62,059 nt of DNA, taken from contig JBGSKY010000240.1 of NCBI GenBank assembly GCA_041740995.1, positions 1 through 62,059 on the forward strand. Reading direction: 5' to 3'. The notes under the pieces were generated by a model that did not search any database, was not told the DNA's origin, and saw only the letters and a list, made by a program, of their open reading frames with translations. Made by a program: the position numbers and the translations under genes. Source of the stretch: JBGSKY01 sp041740995. Its GTDB lineage: Bacteria > Planctomycetota > Planctomycetia > Pirellulales > Pirellulaceae. Shown in pieces: positions 54,260 through 62,059 of this stretch (position 1 is the first letter of the stretch; each line of letters opens with the position of its first letter).

Positions 54260-56412
54260 TGAGGAAACCGCCCAGACAAGCGATTTAGTCGCGATCGAGG
54301 CGATTCGAACGTCAGCCAAGTCGAAGCGATCATTTCTAAGCACAGCAACACGATCGCGACAATCAACAAATACTTGAAGAGACCTGATGCGTCACTTAAA
54401 CGATTTGATTGAACAGATTGATCCAATACCTGCCCCGGTCCTACTGGCGGCTGCGATTGAACTATCGATTCATTTCCTAAATATTCCAATTGAAAGTCAT
54501 CTGAGTCGGCATTGACACCGATTTTTTGCATTTTGGATCCGCTCGAACTACCTTGCTGTGTCACGTTTTCATATATCCCAGGCCGATCAAACTGAACTGC
54601 GAATTCATCTTTTAAAACTAGCAAACGTGGAGCTGCGGATTGCATGCTCACACCCGAGTCTACGGACTCATTGATGTCAAAGCTGTTGTTCCAATTGATC
54701 GTCTGTCCACATTCGTAATTCCGTTGAGGTTGATTGATGGCGGCCATGTTGATCGAATCTACAAGCGGAACGAATGTGGGCCAGTTTGCTATGTAATTCC
54801 ATGCATTATCTTCATCACTGGTGGACAAGGTTGGTGGTGTCGTTACCCAAGTCAGGCTCCCATTTCCTATCCTTCGTTGAAACGCAAAACCAGTCCCATC
54901 TGATAAACTCAAAATCGATAACCAATCTCCTGTTACATCCTCGACGCCCCAATATCGCGACATTGGAATGGCGATGGAATCACTTGTCTGAGAAACAAAT
55001 TCTGACACTTCGCTTGCGATGACAACTTCGGCGAGTTCGTCACCGTCCCACTTCTGACGCTTTAGCGAGCGGCCAGGAAAAACGCTTTTGTGAGTCGACA
55101 AATCATAAGAAGATTGCCATACATCTGGAACAGTTCTATTGCCCAACCAGATTACAAGATTGGCGCCGTTGACGGCCAGCGAGTAGAGCGAATCGCCAAC
55201 AAGCGATACCGTTTCCGGATCGATGACATGAATTAGTCGAGGTCGTTTCAACAGAGCAAGTTCGTTCATTTGGCTATCTTGCGGTTTTAAACCAAGACTT
55301 CGAAGGGCAGTTGTGACTGGGATTGAATCGTCTTCAAAATCGGCGACCACTGAGACTTCGTCATCCAACATTCTAGGTATGACGAGATAACGGTGATTGT
55401 CGATTTCTAGCTGATCTTCGCCCAAAAACGAAACTTCTACGGACTGGTCAAAAGCTCTCGATCTCTCCAACGACCAATTAACTTGTTTTGTTTCCCCAGG
55501 CTTTAAAGAAAGTGTCCTCGTATCTCGAACTTGGCCGTCAACTTGCAATTGAATTATGCGGTCAATCAGCATTGTCTGTCCGCTATTTCGAATCTCTGTC
55601 AGCAGATTTGTTCGATCTTTCCAATAGTTGAATCCGTCAAGTCGTACAGAAGCGATGCTTACATTTTCTACTGACTCTGCTTCTACTGACTGCCTGGACG
55701 AAATCAACCGGCAAGTCGTTTTTGGCATCGAAGCAATCTGATCGACCAGCACCTTAAGCGTAGGCGAGCTCCATTCCGCCTTCGAAAAATCGCTCACAAT
55801 AATTACGTCACAAATCGAAATCGTCGACAACTCGCGGCTTGCTTCACTGATCGCGGATTGTACAGCTGGGACAATTGACTCGGTCGCAATCTTCATCCCG
55901 TTCGATCGCCAATCGCTCATCGAATCGGTCTTGTTCATCGCGTCAATCGCATCGCCCCAGTAGACTAAATTGTTCGTTTGATCAGCCAGATAAACTGCCA
56001 GTAAGTCATCGGCATCTGCCTTGCGAAGCTCTGTATCGAGCACTTCTTTCGCCGTTTGTAAAAGTGTCACATCGGATTCCAACGTCGTTAGTGCGCCCGT
56101 CGAAGCTGATCGATCGATGATGACACACAAAAACTTCTGGCCGCGTTGTCGCTCACTGGTCGCATCCGAAGTTGCACGAATTGGTTCGGCAACTGCCAAG
56201 CCGACCAACAGCAAAGCAGCAGCTCGCAACAACAAAACTAACCACTGCTGAAGATTGAATCGCTTTTCGCTCCGCTGAGCGCTGGCATGCAAGAACCTAG
56301 TCGCTGACCAATCCAAACGCTGCTTCGGCAGTCTTCGATAACGGGATAACAAAAACGGGATGATCGATGCAGCGGCCCAGGCCAGCATCGAAAACTGCAG
56401 AAATTGCATCAC
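54256..56412 (-). CDS. BatA-like membrane protein with VWA domain
   Basis: 718 residues. The N-terminus is the aerotolerance-regulator (BatA) type: a first helix FLQFSMLAWAAASIIPFLLSRYRR, a basic loop, and WLVLLLRAAALLLVGLAVAEP. The VWA domain follows with FLCVIIDRSASTGAL (DxSxS) and VIIVSDFSKAEW. After a large beta-rich ectodomain a C-terminal helix (YLLIVAIVLLCLEMIASTWL) returns to the membrane. It overlaps the DUF58 gene upstream by four bases and the next VWA gene downstream by four bases, so all are translated as one unit. Confidence 0.88.
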   Translation of the reverse strand: MMQFLQFSMLAWAAASIIPFLLSRYRRLPKQRLDWSATRFLHASAQRSEKRFNLQQWLVLLLRAAALLLVGLAVAEPIRATSDATSERQRGQKFLCVIIDRSASTGALTTLESDVTLLQTAKEVLDTELRKADADDLLAVYLADQTNNLVYWGDAIDAMNKTDSMSDWRSNGMKIATESIVPAVQSAISEASRELSTISICDVIIVSDFSKAEWSSPTLKVLVDQIASMPKTTCRLISSRQSVEAESVENVSIASVRLDGFNYWKDRTNLLTEIRNSGQTMLIDRIIQLQVDGQVRDTRTLSLKPGETKQVNWSLERSRAFDQSVEVSFLGEDQLEIDNHRYLVIPRMLDDEVSVVADFEDDSIPVTTALRSLGLKPQDSQMNELALLKRPRLIHVIDPETVSLVGDSLYSLAVNGANLVIWLGNRTVPDVWQSSYDLSTHKSVFPGRSLKRQKWDGDELAEVVIASEVSEFVSQTSDSIAIPMSRYWGVEDVTGDWLSILSLSDGTGFAFQRRIGNGSLTWVTTPPTLSTSDEDNAWNYIANWPTFVPLVDSINMAAINQPQRNYECGQTINWNNSFDINESVDSGVSMQSAAPRLLVLKDEFAVQFDRPGIYENVTQQGSSSGSKMQKIGVNADSDDFQLEYLGNESIVQSQPPVGPGQVLDQSVQSNRLSDASGLFKYLLIVAIVLLCLEMIASTWLTFESPRSRLNRLSGRFPQ

Positions 56413-57323
56413 ACCCCTCTCGCGACTTGATCAAGAATTCTAAAAAGCTGAGGTGCAATCGGGTCTTGAGTAATGACTGAAAGAACCTTGCAATTTTTTT
56501 GCGGACCACCAAAGCGTTCGACTATAGTTTTGAATTCATTGGCATGAGATTTGAACGCGTCCATGTAACTCTTGCAATCGGTTAGTGGATCAAATACGAC
56601 CTCTGCTTTCGTTTCCAAATCAACAAACAATCGTACCTCCGAACTCTTCGGCTGTTCCTCTTCTCGATCCACGATTCGAACAAACAGAATCTGATGACCA
56701 GCTTCAATTAATCTTGCCATTGGAAGCTCAAGATCAACAACCGGGTCGATTATATCGCTTAACACGACCAAACATGTCCGGCGAGACAAACGGATCGCAG
56801 TTTCGTCGAGCACCTTTGATAGCCGAGCAACACCGCTCGTGGGCCTTGACTCGAGTGATTGAATCAATTGGATCATCGCTTGATTAGAACGACTCGCATC
56901 GAACCAATCTTGCAGTATTTCTTGGTAACGACAACCTCCAACTGCGTCGCCACCTTTTAAACAGATCGTTGCCAACGCAACAGCGATGGTGCACGCACAC
57001 TGCCATTTGCTCCATACGGCATCCGATCCGCGAAAGCTCATTGAAGCGCTGCTGTCGATTAAAAATTGAAAATGACGATTTGATTCGTCTTGAAACCTTC
57101 GGACCGTATATCGATCTGAACGAGCATGCAGCTTCCAATCGATGTAACGTGAATCATCACCGGGTGAGTAGCTTTTGTGATCAGCGAAATCGACCGAATT
57201 CCCATACCGCTTGGTCGAGTAACCGCCAGCGACCCATCCATCAGCGACATGTGCCGCACGAAGCCGAAGGCCTCCGAGCGATGCAATCAATTCAGGACTG
57301 AAATAGTTTTGCGATTCGGCCAC
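56409..57323 (-). CDS. DUF58 domain protein (MoxR partner)
   Basis: 304 residues, cytoplasmic. The DUF58 signature is GYSTKRYGNSVDFADHKSYSPGDDSRYIDWKLHARSDRYTVRRFQDE, followed by a VWA-like fold with the metal-site motif FLIDSSASM and LVVLSDIIDP. DUF58 proteins are encoded next to MoxR ATPases in many bacteria and probably act as their substrate adaptors or clients. Its start lies 32 bases inside the MoxR gene, and its stop overlaps the BatA-like start. Confidence 0.92.
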   Translation of the reverse strand: MAESQNYFSPELIASLGGLRLRAAHVADGWVAGGYSTKRYGNSVDFADHKSYSPGDDSRYIDWKLHARSDRYTVRRFQDESNRHFQFLIDSSASMSFRGSDAVWSKWQCACTIAVALATICLKGGDAVGGCRYQEILQDWFDASRSNQAMIQLIQSLESRPTSGVARLSKVLDETAIRLSRRTCLVVLSDIIDPVVDLELPMARLIEAGHQILFVRIVDREEEQPKSSEVRLFVDLETKAEVVFDPLTDCKSYMDAFKSHANEFKTIVERFGGPQKNCKVLSVITQDPIAPQLFRILDQVARGV

Positions 57324-58344
57324 GATTTGGTTTGCCTTGCAATTGCTCGCGGACGTGATTCATAACCAGTTCGATAATCGACGATTCAGAAACTCCCTTA
57401 GCTTGCGCTGTGTAGTTCGTCTTGATTCGATGTTGTAAAACCGGCTGAACGACGGCTAACAAATCGTCTTCAAGCACAATTGCTGAACCTCGCAACGCTG
57501 CCGACGTTTTTGCAGCTAAGATCAAGAATTGTCCTGCCCGAGGACCGGCTCCCCACGCAACACACTCGCGGACTAGAACGATGGGATTTTCTGAATTTGG
57601 ACGAGTCAATCGAACGAGCTGTAGCGCAAGACTTGCAAGGCCTTCGGAGATTGGGATTCTTCGAATCAGGTGCCGATACTCAAGAATGTCCACCGCACTC
57701 ATTTGTGACGTTACGCTCACAGTTGAGTCGCCAGTGGTTCGCAACAGCATTTCCAATTCGTCAGATTCGCTTGGATAATCTAATTGCACGACAAACATAA
57801 AACGATCCAACTGCGCTTCGGGCAACGGATATGTTCCCTCTTGCTCGATTGGGTTCTGCGTTGCCAAGACAAAAAATGGATTTGGAAGCGGATGTTGCAC
57901 CGCTCCGATCGTGACTTGACGCTCCTGCATCGCTTCCAGCAGCGCTGACTGCGTCTTTGGCGGCGCACGATTGATTTCGTCAGCCAAAACGATGTTCGAA
58001 AAAACCGGTCCTTTCAAAAATCGGAAATCGCGATCGCCGGTTGCTTGGTTCTGCACCAACACATCAGTCCCCGTTACGTCCGAGGGCATGAGATCAGGCG
58101 TAAATTGGATTCGCGAAAATCCAACATTTAGAATCGACGCAAACGTGCGAACTATCAATGTTTTGGCCAAACCAGGGACACCGATCAAAAGACAGTGCCC
58201 GCTGGATAGCAATCCATTCAGAATTAAATCAATCGCCTGGCTTTGCCCGACGACGACTTTTTGCAGCTGCGATTTGAGCTGCAGCGACGAATCGTGCAGT
58301 CTATGCAACAGCGCTTCATCATCAATTTCCGGCGGACGATTCAT
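57292..58344 (-). CDS. MoxR-type AAA+ ATPase
   Basis: 350 residues. MoxR ATPases are chaperone-like and help metal insertion or assembly of VWA-containing complexes. Walker A is GVPGLAKTLIVRTFA (G-L-A-K-T as in MoxR), Walker B is VLADEINRAPPKTQSALLEAMQERQVTIG, sensor 1 is FVLATQNPIEQEGTYPLPEAQLDRF, and the C-terminal lid contains GPRAGQFLILAAKTSAALRG. It heads the cluster MoxR-DUF58-BatA-like-VWA. A 68-base gap separates it from thiC upstream on the same strand. Confidence 0.95.
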   Translation of the reverse strand: MNRPPEIDDEALLHRLHDSSLQLKSQLQKVVVGQSQAIDLILNGLLSSGHCLLIGVPGLAKTLIVRTFASILNVGFSRIQFTPDLMPSDVTGTDVLVQNQATGDRDFRFLKGPVFSNIVLADEINRAPPKTQSALLEAMQERQVTIGAVQHPLPNPFFVLATQNPIEQEGTYPLPEAQLDRFMFVVQLDYPSESDELEMLLRTTGDSTVSVTSQMSAVDILEYRHLIRRIPISEGLASLALQLVRLTRPNSENPIVLVRECVAWGAGPRAGQFLILAAKTSAALRGSAIVLEDDLLAVVQPVLQHRIKTNYTAQAKGVSESSIIELVMNHVREQLQGKPNRGRIAKLFQS

Positions 58345-58412
58345 AATTCTCTCTCAATCTCAGCTCGCCAACTTCACAAATACGCGTCAGCAAGCAGAGA
58401 TCTCACGCTTAA

Positions 58413-59744
58413 CTAAGAGCTGGTTTGCAAGTCTACCAACTTCTTTTCAGCCGCCATCTTGCGAATATCTTCGGTTATTCGCATCGAACAATACTTTGGT
58501 CCGCACATGCTGCAGAAGTGCGCCGTTTTGAAAGTATCTTGTGGAAGCGTTTCATCGTGGTACGCTCGCGCGGTTTCTGGGTCTAGCGACAGTCGAAACT
58601 GCTCATTCCAATCAAACGCAAATCGTGCACGCGATAACGCGTCGTCGCGATCTTGAGCTCCCTTGCGATGACGGGCCACGTCAGCCGAATGGGCAGCAAT
58701 CTTGTATGCGATAACGCCTTGCTTCACATCCTCGCGGTTAGGTAATCCCAAATGCTCTTTCGGCGTAACATAGCATAACATTGCCGCACCAGCCCAACCC
58801 GCTAATGCAGCTCCAATCGCACTGGTGATATGATCGTAACCAGGAGCGACGTCGGTTACCAACGGTCCTAGGACATAAAACGGAGCACCATGGCAGACTT
58901 CGATTTGACGCTTGATGTTCATCTCTATCTGATCCATCGGAATGTGACCAGGGCCTTCGACCATGACCTGAGTTCCACGTTCCCAACCGCGTGTGCACAG
59001 TTCGCCGAGCACGTCAAGTTCCGCGAATTGTGCTTTATCACTTGCATCAGCGATACTGCCTGGACGCAACCCGTCGCCTAAACTCCACGTCACATCGTAT
59101 TGACGCATAATGTCGCACAAGTCGTCAAAGCATTCGTAAAGAGGATTTTGCTTTTGATGGACCATCATCCACTTGGCGATCAATGAACCGCCACGCGAAA
59201 CGATTCCTGTTACGCGATTGACCGTGAGATGCAAATGTTCAAGCAGCACGCCGCAATGGATCGTCATGTAATCAACCCCCTGCTTGGCTTGATGCTCAAC
59301 CATATCAAGGAAATGCTGAGCTCGCATGTCTTCGATGTTTCCACCGAGCTCTTCAAGCATTTGGTAAATCGGTACTGTTCCGATTGGAACCGGCGACGCT
59401 TCAATGATCGCGGCGCGAATACTGTCGATGTCCTTACCCGTCGACAGATCCATGACGGTGTCTGCACCGTGATGAACCGCCATGTGCAGTTTGTCCAGCT
59501 CTTCGGTGCTGTTGGAAGTGACTGCCGAATTACCAATGTTCGCGTTGATTTTGCATTTCGTGGCAATACCAATGCCCATCGGCTCTAGTTTGCCCTGCAA
59601 ATGAACCTTGTTCGCCGGAATGACAAGCCGTCCAGCGGCAATCTCGTCGCGAACAAGTTCGACAGCCAACTGCTCTCGTTGGGCGACAAAAGTCATTTCC
59701 GGAGTAATTTCTCCAGCGCGGGCAGCGAGTATCTGAGTGGTCAC
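58413..59744 (-). CDS. thiC: Phosphomethylpyrimidine synthase ThiC
   Basis: About 443 residues from the GTG at 59744, chosen because AAGGAG lies 10 bases upstream and the product then begins VTTQILAARAGEITPEM, the normal family start; the frame runs to 59786 without support. ThiC is a radical-SAM enzyme that converts aminoimidazole ribotide to the thiamine pyrimidine. The zinc and substrate motifs are present (NANIGNSAVTS, MDLSTGKDI, GTVPIYQ, SLGDGLRPG, EGPGHIPMDQIE) and the 4Fe-4S cysteines are in HFCSMCGPKYCSMR near the C-terminus. No TPP riboswitch was recognised in the upstream 200 bases. Confidence 0.96.
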   Translation of the reverse strand: MTTQILAARAGEITPEMTFVAQREQLAVELVRDEIAAGRLVIPANKVHLQGKLEPMGIGIATKCKINANIGNSAVTSNSTEELDKLHMAVHHGADTVMDLSTGKDIDSIRAAIIEASPVPIGTVPIYQMLEELGGNIEDMRAQHFLDMVEHQAKQGVDYMTIHCGVLLEHLHLTVNRVTGIVSRGGSLIAKWMMVHQKQNPLYECFDDLCDIMRQYDVTWSLGDGLRPGSIADASDKAQFAELDVLGELCTRGWERGTQVMVEGPGHIPMDQIEMNIKRQIEVCHGAPFYVLGPLVTDVAPGYDHITSAIGAALAGWAGAAMLCYVTPKEHLGLPNREDVKQGVIAYKIAAHSADVARHRKGAQDRDDALSRARFAFDWNEQFRLSLDPETARAYHDETLPQDTFKTAHFCSMCGPKYCSMRITEDIRKMAAEKKLVDLQTSS

Positions 59745-60040
59745 GTATCGACGGCTCCTTAAAGCAGCAACCAAAGTGGTCGCCAAGTTATTACAGTTGT
59801 TTAGTTTCGTAAAAGCAGCTCCGCTCGCGATTCACTTCGATCGCAAACGACTCTAGATTTTATGCGCGTCCGTCAAGCCAAACTAGAGCAGCTTGCGGAT
59901 TCCACCCGCTTAATTCCTATATTTCAAACGCTCAACACCGATTGCGCATTCGTAGGGCTGAGCTGTTAAAAATCTGGTATTGTGAGGAAAATCGGCGCTT
60001 TTACCGTTCTATTCTCGCCTCCTTTCGACTTGATTTTCCC

Positions 60041-60970
60041 ATGAAATTCCTATGCTCACTCGGCCTTGCCTTGCTGCTGCAAGCAACCCTCGACGCCCAA
60101 TTTTCCGGTTCGCGAGGCGGCGAATCCATACCCGCTTTTCAGCAACGCGGCAGCAAGGGATTCGATCCAACCGTTCAGCAATACATCGAAGTGGAGGGCA
60201 AAATTGAACTGCGCGTCAAACCTGACCAAATCCGAATCGTGATAGCTGTCATCGAATCGGCTAAAACGTCAGCCGAGTGCGAAAAAAAGCTGTTTGCGAA
60301 ACTAGCCTCATTGAAGAACGCTTTCAGGCAAAACGGAATCCGTGACGAAAATGTCGTCGACGATTTTATCGCCGTGCTACCACAATACGAATTCGCCTTC
60401 GAAAAACGAGATGAACAGGAAGTGGCAGTGGAGAGGCTGACTGGATATGAGATGCAATCCAATCTGCACATCCAAGTCGCCAACAATACACAAGCCATGC
60501 AAGTCATCCGCTCTGCGTTTGCAATGAACGTTTCCGATGTCATCGGTTTCGACTACGGCAGCACGCAATTGGACGCGATGAAAAAGCAGGCAACCGAACA
60601 AGCGACCGCTGCCGCCAAAGAAAAAGCTGACACGCTATTAACGGCCATGTTCGACGAAAAGCCTCGGGTGATCAACATTAGATCGGAAACTCAAGTTGTG
60701 TTGCCCGACCAGCTATACCGCTCTTTTGAAAACTCCAGCTCCGAAAGCTACTCGCAATCGAAAATTCGCACCAACATGCCGGTCATCCGCGTCAGCCGAC
60801 CGCAGAACACGTATTACAAAGGATTCTTCGAACTGACTCTGGATCGTCAACCAAATATGTTGCCGATGCAAAACGAAATTTCGATCATCGCCAACGTGTC
60901 GATATTTTACGAATCACCCGTCGCTAGCGAATACCGCCAGTTAGAAAATCCACCATCACCAGCAAATTAA
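60041..60970 (+). CDS. Exported SIMPL-domain protein (DUF541)
   Basis: About 309 residues from ATG 60041, which begins a signal peptide (MKFLCSLGLALLLQATLDAQ); the frame extends to 59942 without support. The SIMPL domain starts at YIEVEGKIELRVKPDQIRIVIAVIESAKTSAECEKKL and includes VERLTGYEMQSNLHIQV and KKQATEQATAAAKEKADTLLTAM, the most conserved helix of the family. SIMPL proteins are periplasmic or secreted oligomers with poorly defined roles, sometimes linked to oxidative stress. It is divergent from thiC and is followed by a long non-coding gap. Confidence 0.88.
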   Translation: MKFLCSLGLALLLQATLDAQFSGSRGGESIPAFQQRGSKGFDPTVQQYIEVEGKIELRVKPDQIRIVIAVIESAKTSAECEKKLFAKLASLKNAFRQNGIRDENVVDDFIAVLPQYEFAFEKRDEQEVAVERLTGYEMQSNLHIQVANNTQAMQVIRSAFAMNVSDVIGFDYGSTQLDAMKKQATEQATAAAKEKADTLLTAMFDEKPRVINIRSETQVVLPDQLYRSFENSSSESYSQSKIRTNMPVIRVSRPQNTYYKGFFELTLDRQPNMLPMQNEISIIANVSIFYESPVASEYRQLENPPSPAN

Positions 60971-61684
60971 ATCGAGAAGAGCTTAGCTGCGATCAGCAAG
61001 CGACAAAGTTCAGCCGATTCAATTCTCTTAGTTTTAGTCGAATCAACCACGAAAACCAATTTAGACCTGACTAAGGTCCCCTTATCGGCTGCCGGAGGGA
61101 CTCTTCGTTTCAGACGTAAATCTCGCAAGCCTCTGCGACGATATCGAAAAAACTCGCCTAAAACCGTTTCTCGCTCTTCACGCTCGAAACCCTCAACGAA
61201 AATGCTAGGGAAGCAATCAACAAATCGTTAATTTTCTTCAGAACTTGATAGTTGAACTTCAAAGCGATTGCATCAATGCGTTGAGTCTCTGAAAGGGAAC
61301 GAGGATGTAGGTCGCAATGTAACAGCGGCGCAAAGGCCGGCGAACAACTTTCGCTGCTGGATTTAAAAATCCATAAGCAGAACGTTTTCTGCGTGAACGA
61401 CGATAAGTTCGAAACGAGATCTACTGAACGCGAATTACGCTTGGCACAAAAACCACATCAAACTGTTGAAAATATAACGACGAGTTGAAAAATAGACAAA
61501 TTTAACCAACGTGCGATTTAGAAAGGTCAAATAGTTATGGCGTAGATCCACATTGAAGCCGCAAGTTCAGCACATTTTGTAGAAAACGAGAAATCACCCC
61601 ACTCACTCTCTCGGTTCCGTATGTGTTTGAGTTGCGATTTATGGCTATCTCGCTACGAAAGCGTTGCCAACAGCGCTAGCGCAA
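60971..61684. other. About 700 bases without a recognisable gene
   Basis: No open frame of useful length or similarity was seen on either strand. The stretch is AT-richer than the surrounding genes. It contains two adjacent hairpins sharing the bases GCAG: one of roughly 27 bases around 61354-61380 with the core TGGATTTAAAAATCCA, and one at 61377-61392 (GCAGAA/TTCTGC). Because they share a strand they could be mutually exclusive, but no gene lies nearby to be controlled. The region could hold a small RNA or be a spacer downstream of the 16S terminator. Confidence 0.45.
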
Positions 61685-61720
61685 TAAAAAACCCGATGGT
61701 AAATTGCTTTACCATCGGGT
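61685..61720 (-). terminator. Strong intrinsic terminator downstream of 16S rRNA
   Basis: A perfect 13-bp inverted repeat (arms 61691-61703 and 61708-61720, loop of four bases) with the core CCCGATGGTAAA. Read on the minus strand the hairpin is followed by TTTTTT at 61691-61686. There is no T-run on the other side, so the terminator is oriented to stop transcription coming from the 16S gene, whose mature end is about 95 bases upstream. Confidence 0.9.
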
Positions 61721-61807
61721 CTCTAATAAATCTGTGATGACCTCTAACTGATGTATGCAAGCCTCGTCTCACGGTAGCCTTGCTTGTGTTACCACATGCA
61801 AGACGAT

Positions 61808-62059
<252 letters not shown>

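Noticed and set aside
59745..59940. TPP riboswitch upstream of thiC
   Set aside because: I searched the minus strand for the conserved CTGAGA and ACCTGATCTGG-type elements and did not find them.

Overview
The window is chromosomal DNA from a planctomycete, most likely of the Pirellula/Rhodopirellula group. The evidence is secreted formylglycine-type sulfatases, many exported proteins of planctomycete type, a MoxR-DUF58-VWA cluster, a planctomycete-style RAYT transposase, and a 16S rRNA gene that ends in its own intrinsic terminator, as expected for unlinked rRNA genes. Gene density is high, and most of the genome segment is ordinary housekeeping DNA with short accessory patches.

Layout. 1-1.9 kb: a REP-associated tyrosine transposase (cut by the window edge) and its palindrome, abutting a glycosyltransferase that has lost its N-terminus. 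2-9 kb: two sulfatases around a convergent leucine-rich-repeat lipoprotein, then a secreted esterase and a D-amino-acid-oxidase-type flavoprotein. 9-21 kb: speA, a ThuA-domain protein, nadD, priA, a large exported protein of unknown function, and an FHA protein coupled to an alpha/beta-hydrolase-like protein that lacks the nucleophile serine. 21-29 kb: gcvT-gcvH-lipoate ligase, apbE, a HAD phosphatase and hisD-hisC-hisB. 29-36 kb: the translation/transcription block nusA-infB-rbfA, followed by an endonuclease III-like pseudoenzyme with a histone-H1-like tail and yebC.

36-47 kb: a degenerate ADP-ribosylglycohydrolase, then a tight seven-gene block on the + strand (dihaem cytochrome c, ctaA, ctaB, ABC ATPase, DUF420/CtaM-like protein, ABC permease, SCO protein) that looks like a cytochrome oxidase maturation operon, followed by an exported beta-propeller protein. 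47-60 kb: an exported isoaspartyl methyltransferase with an added C-terminal domain, then a long minus-strand run MoxR - DUF58 - VWA - VWA - SAM hydroxide adenosyltransferase - a free-standing copy of that enzyme's C-terminal domain - bioA, preceded by thiC. 60-62 kb: a SIMPL-domain protein, about 700 bases without genes, an intrinsic terminator and the 3' end of 16S rRNA on the minus strand.

A recurring theme is proteins that keep an enzyme fold but have lost the catalytic residues: the endonuclease III-like protein, the ADP-ribosylglycohydrolase-like protein and the alpha/beta hydrolase. The most promising unexplained items are the endonuclease III/histone-tail protein in the nusA-infB operon, and the free-standing SAM-adenosyltransferase C-domain between the full enzyme and bioA. 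No CRISPR array, prophage, tRNA gene or riboswitch was recognised.
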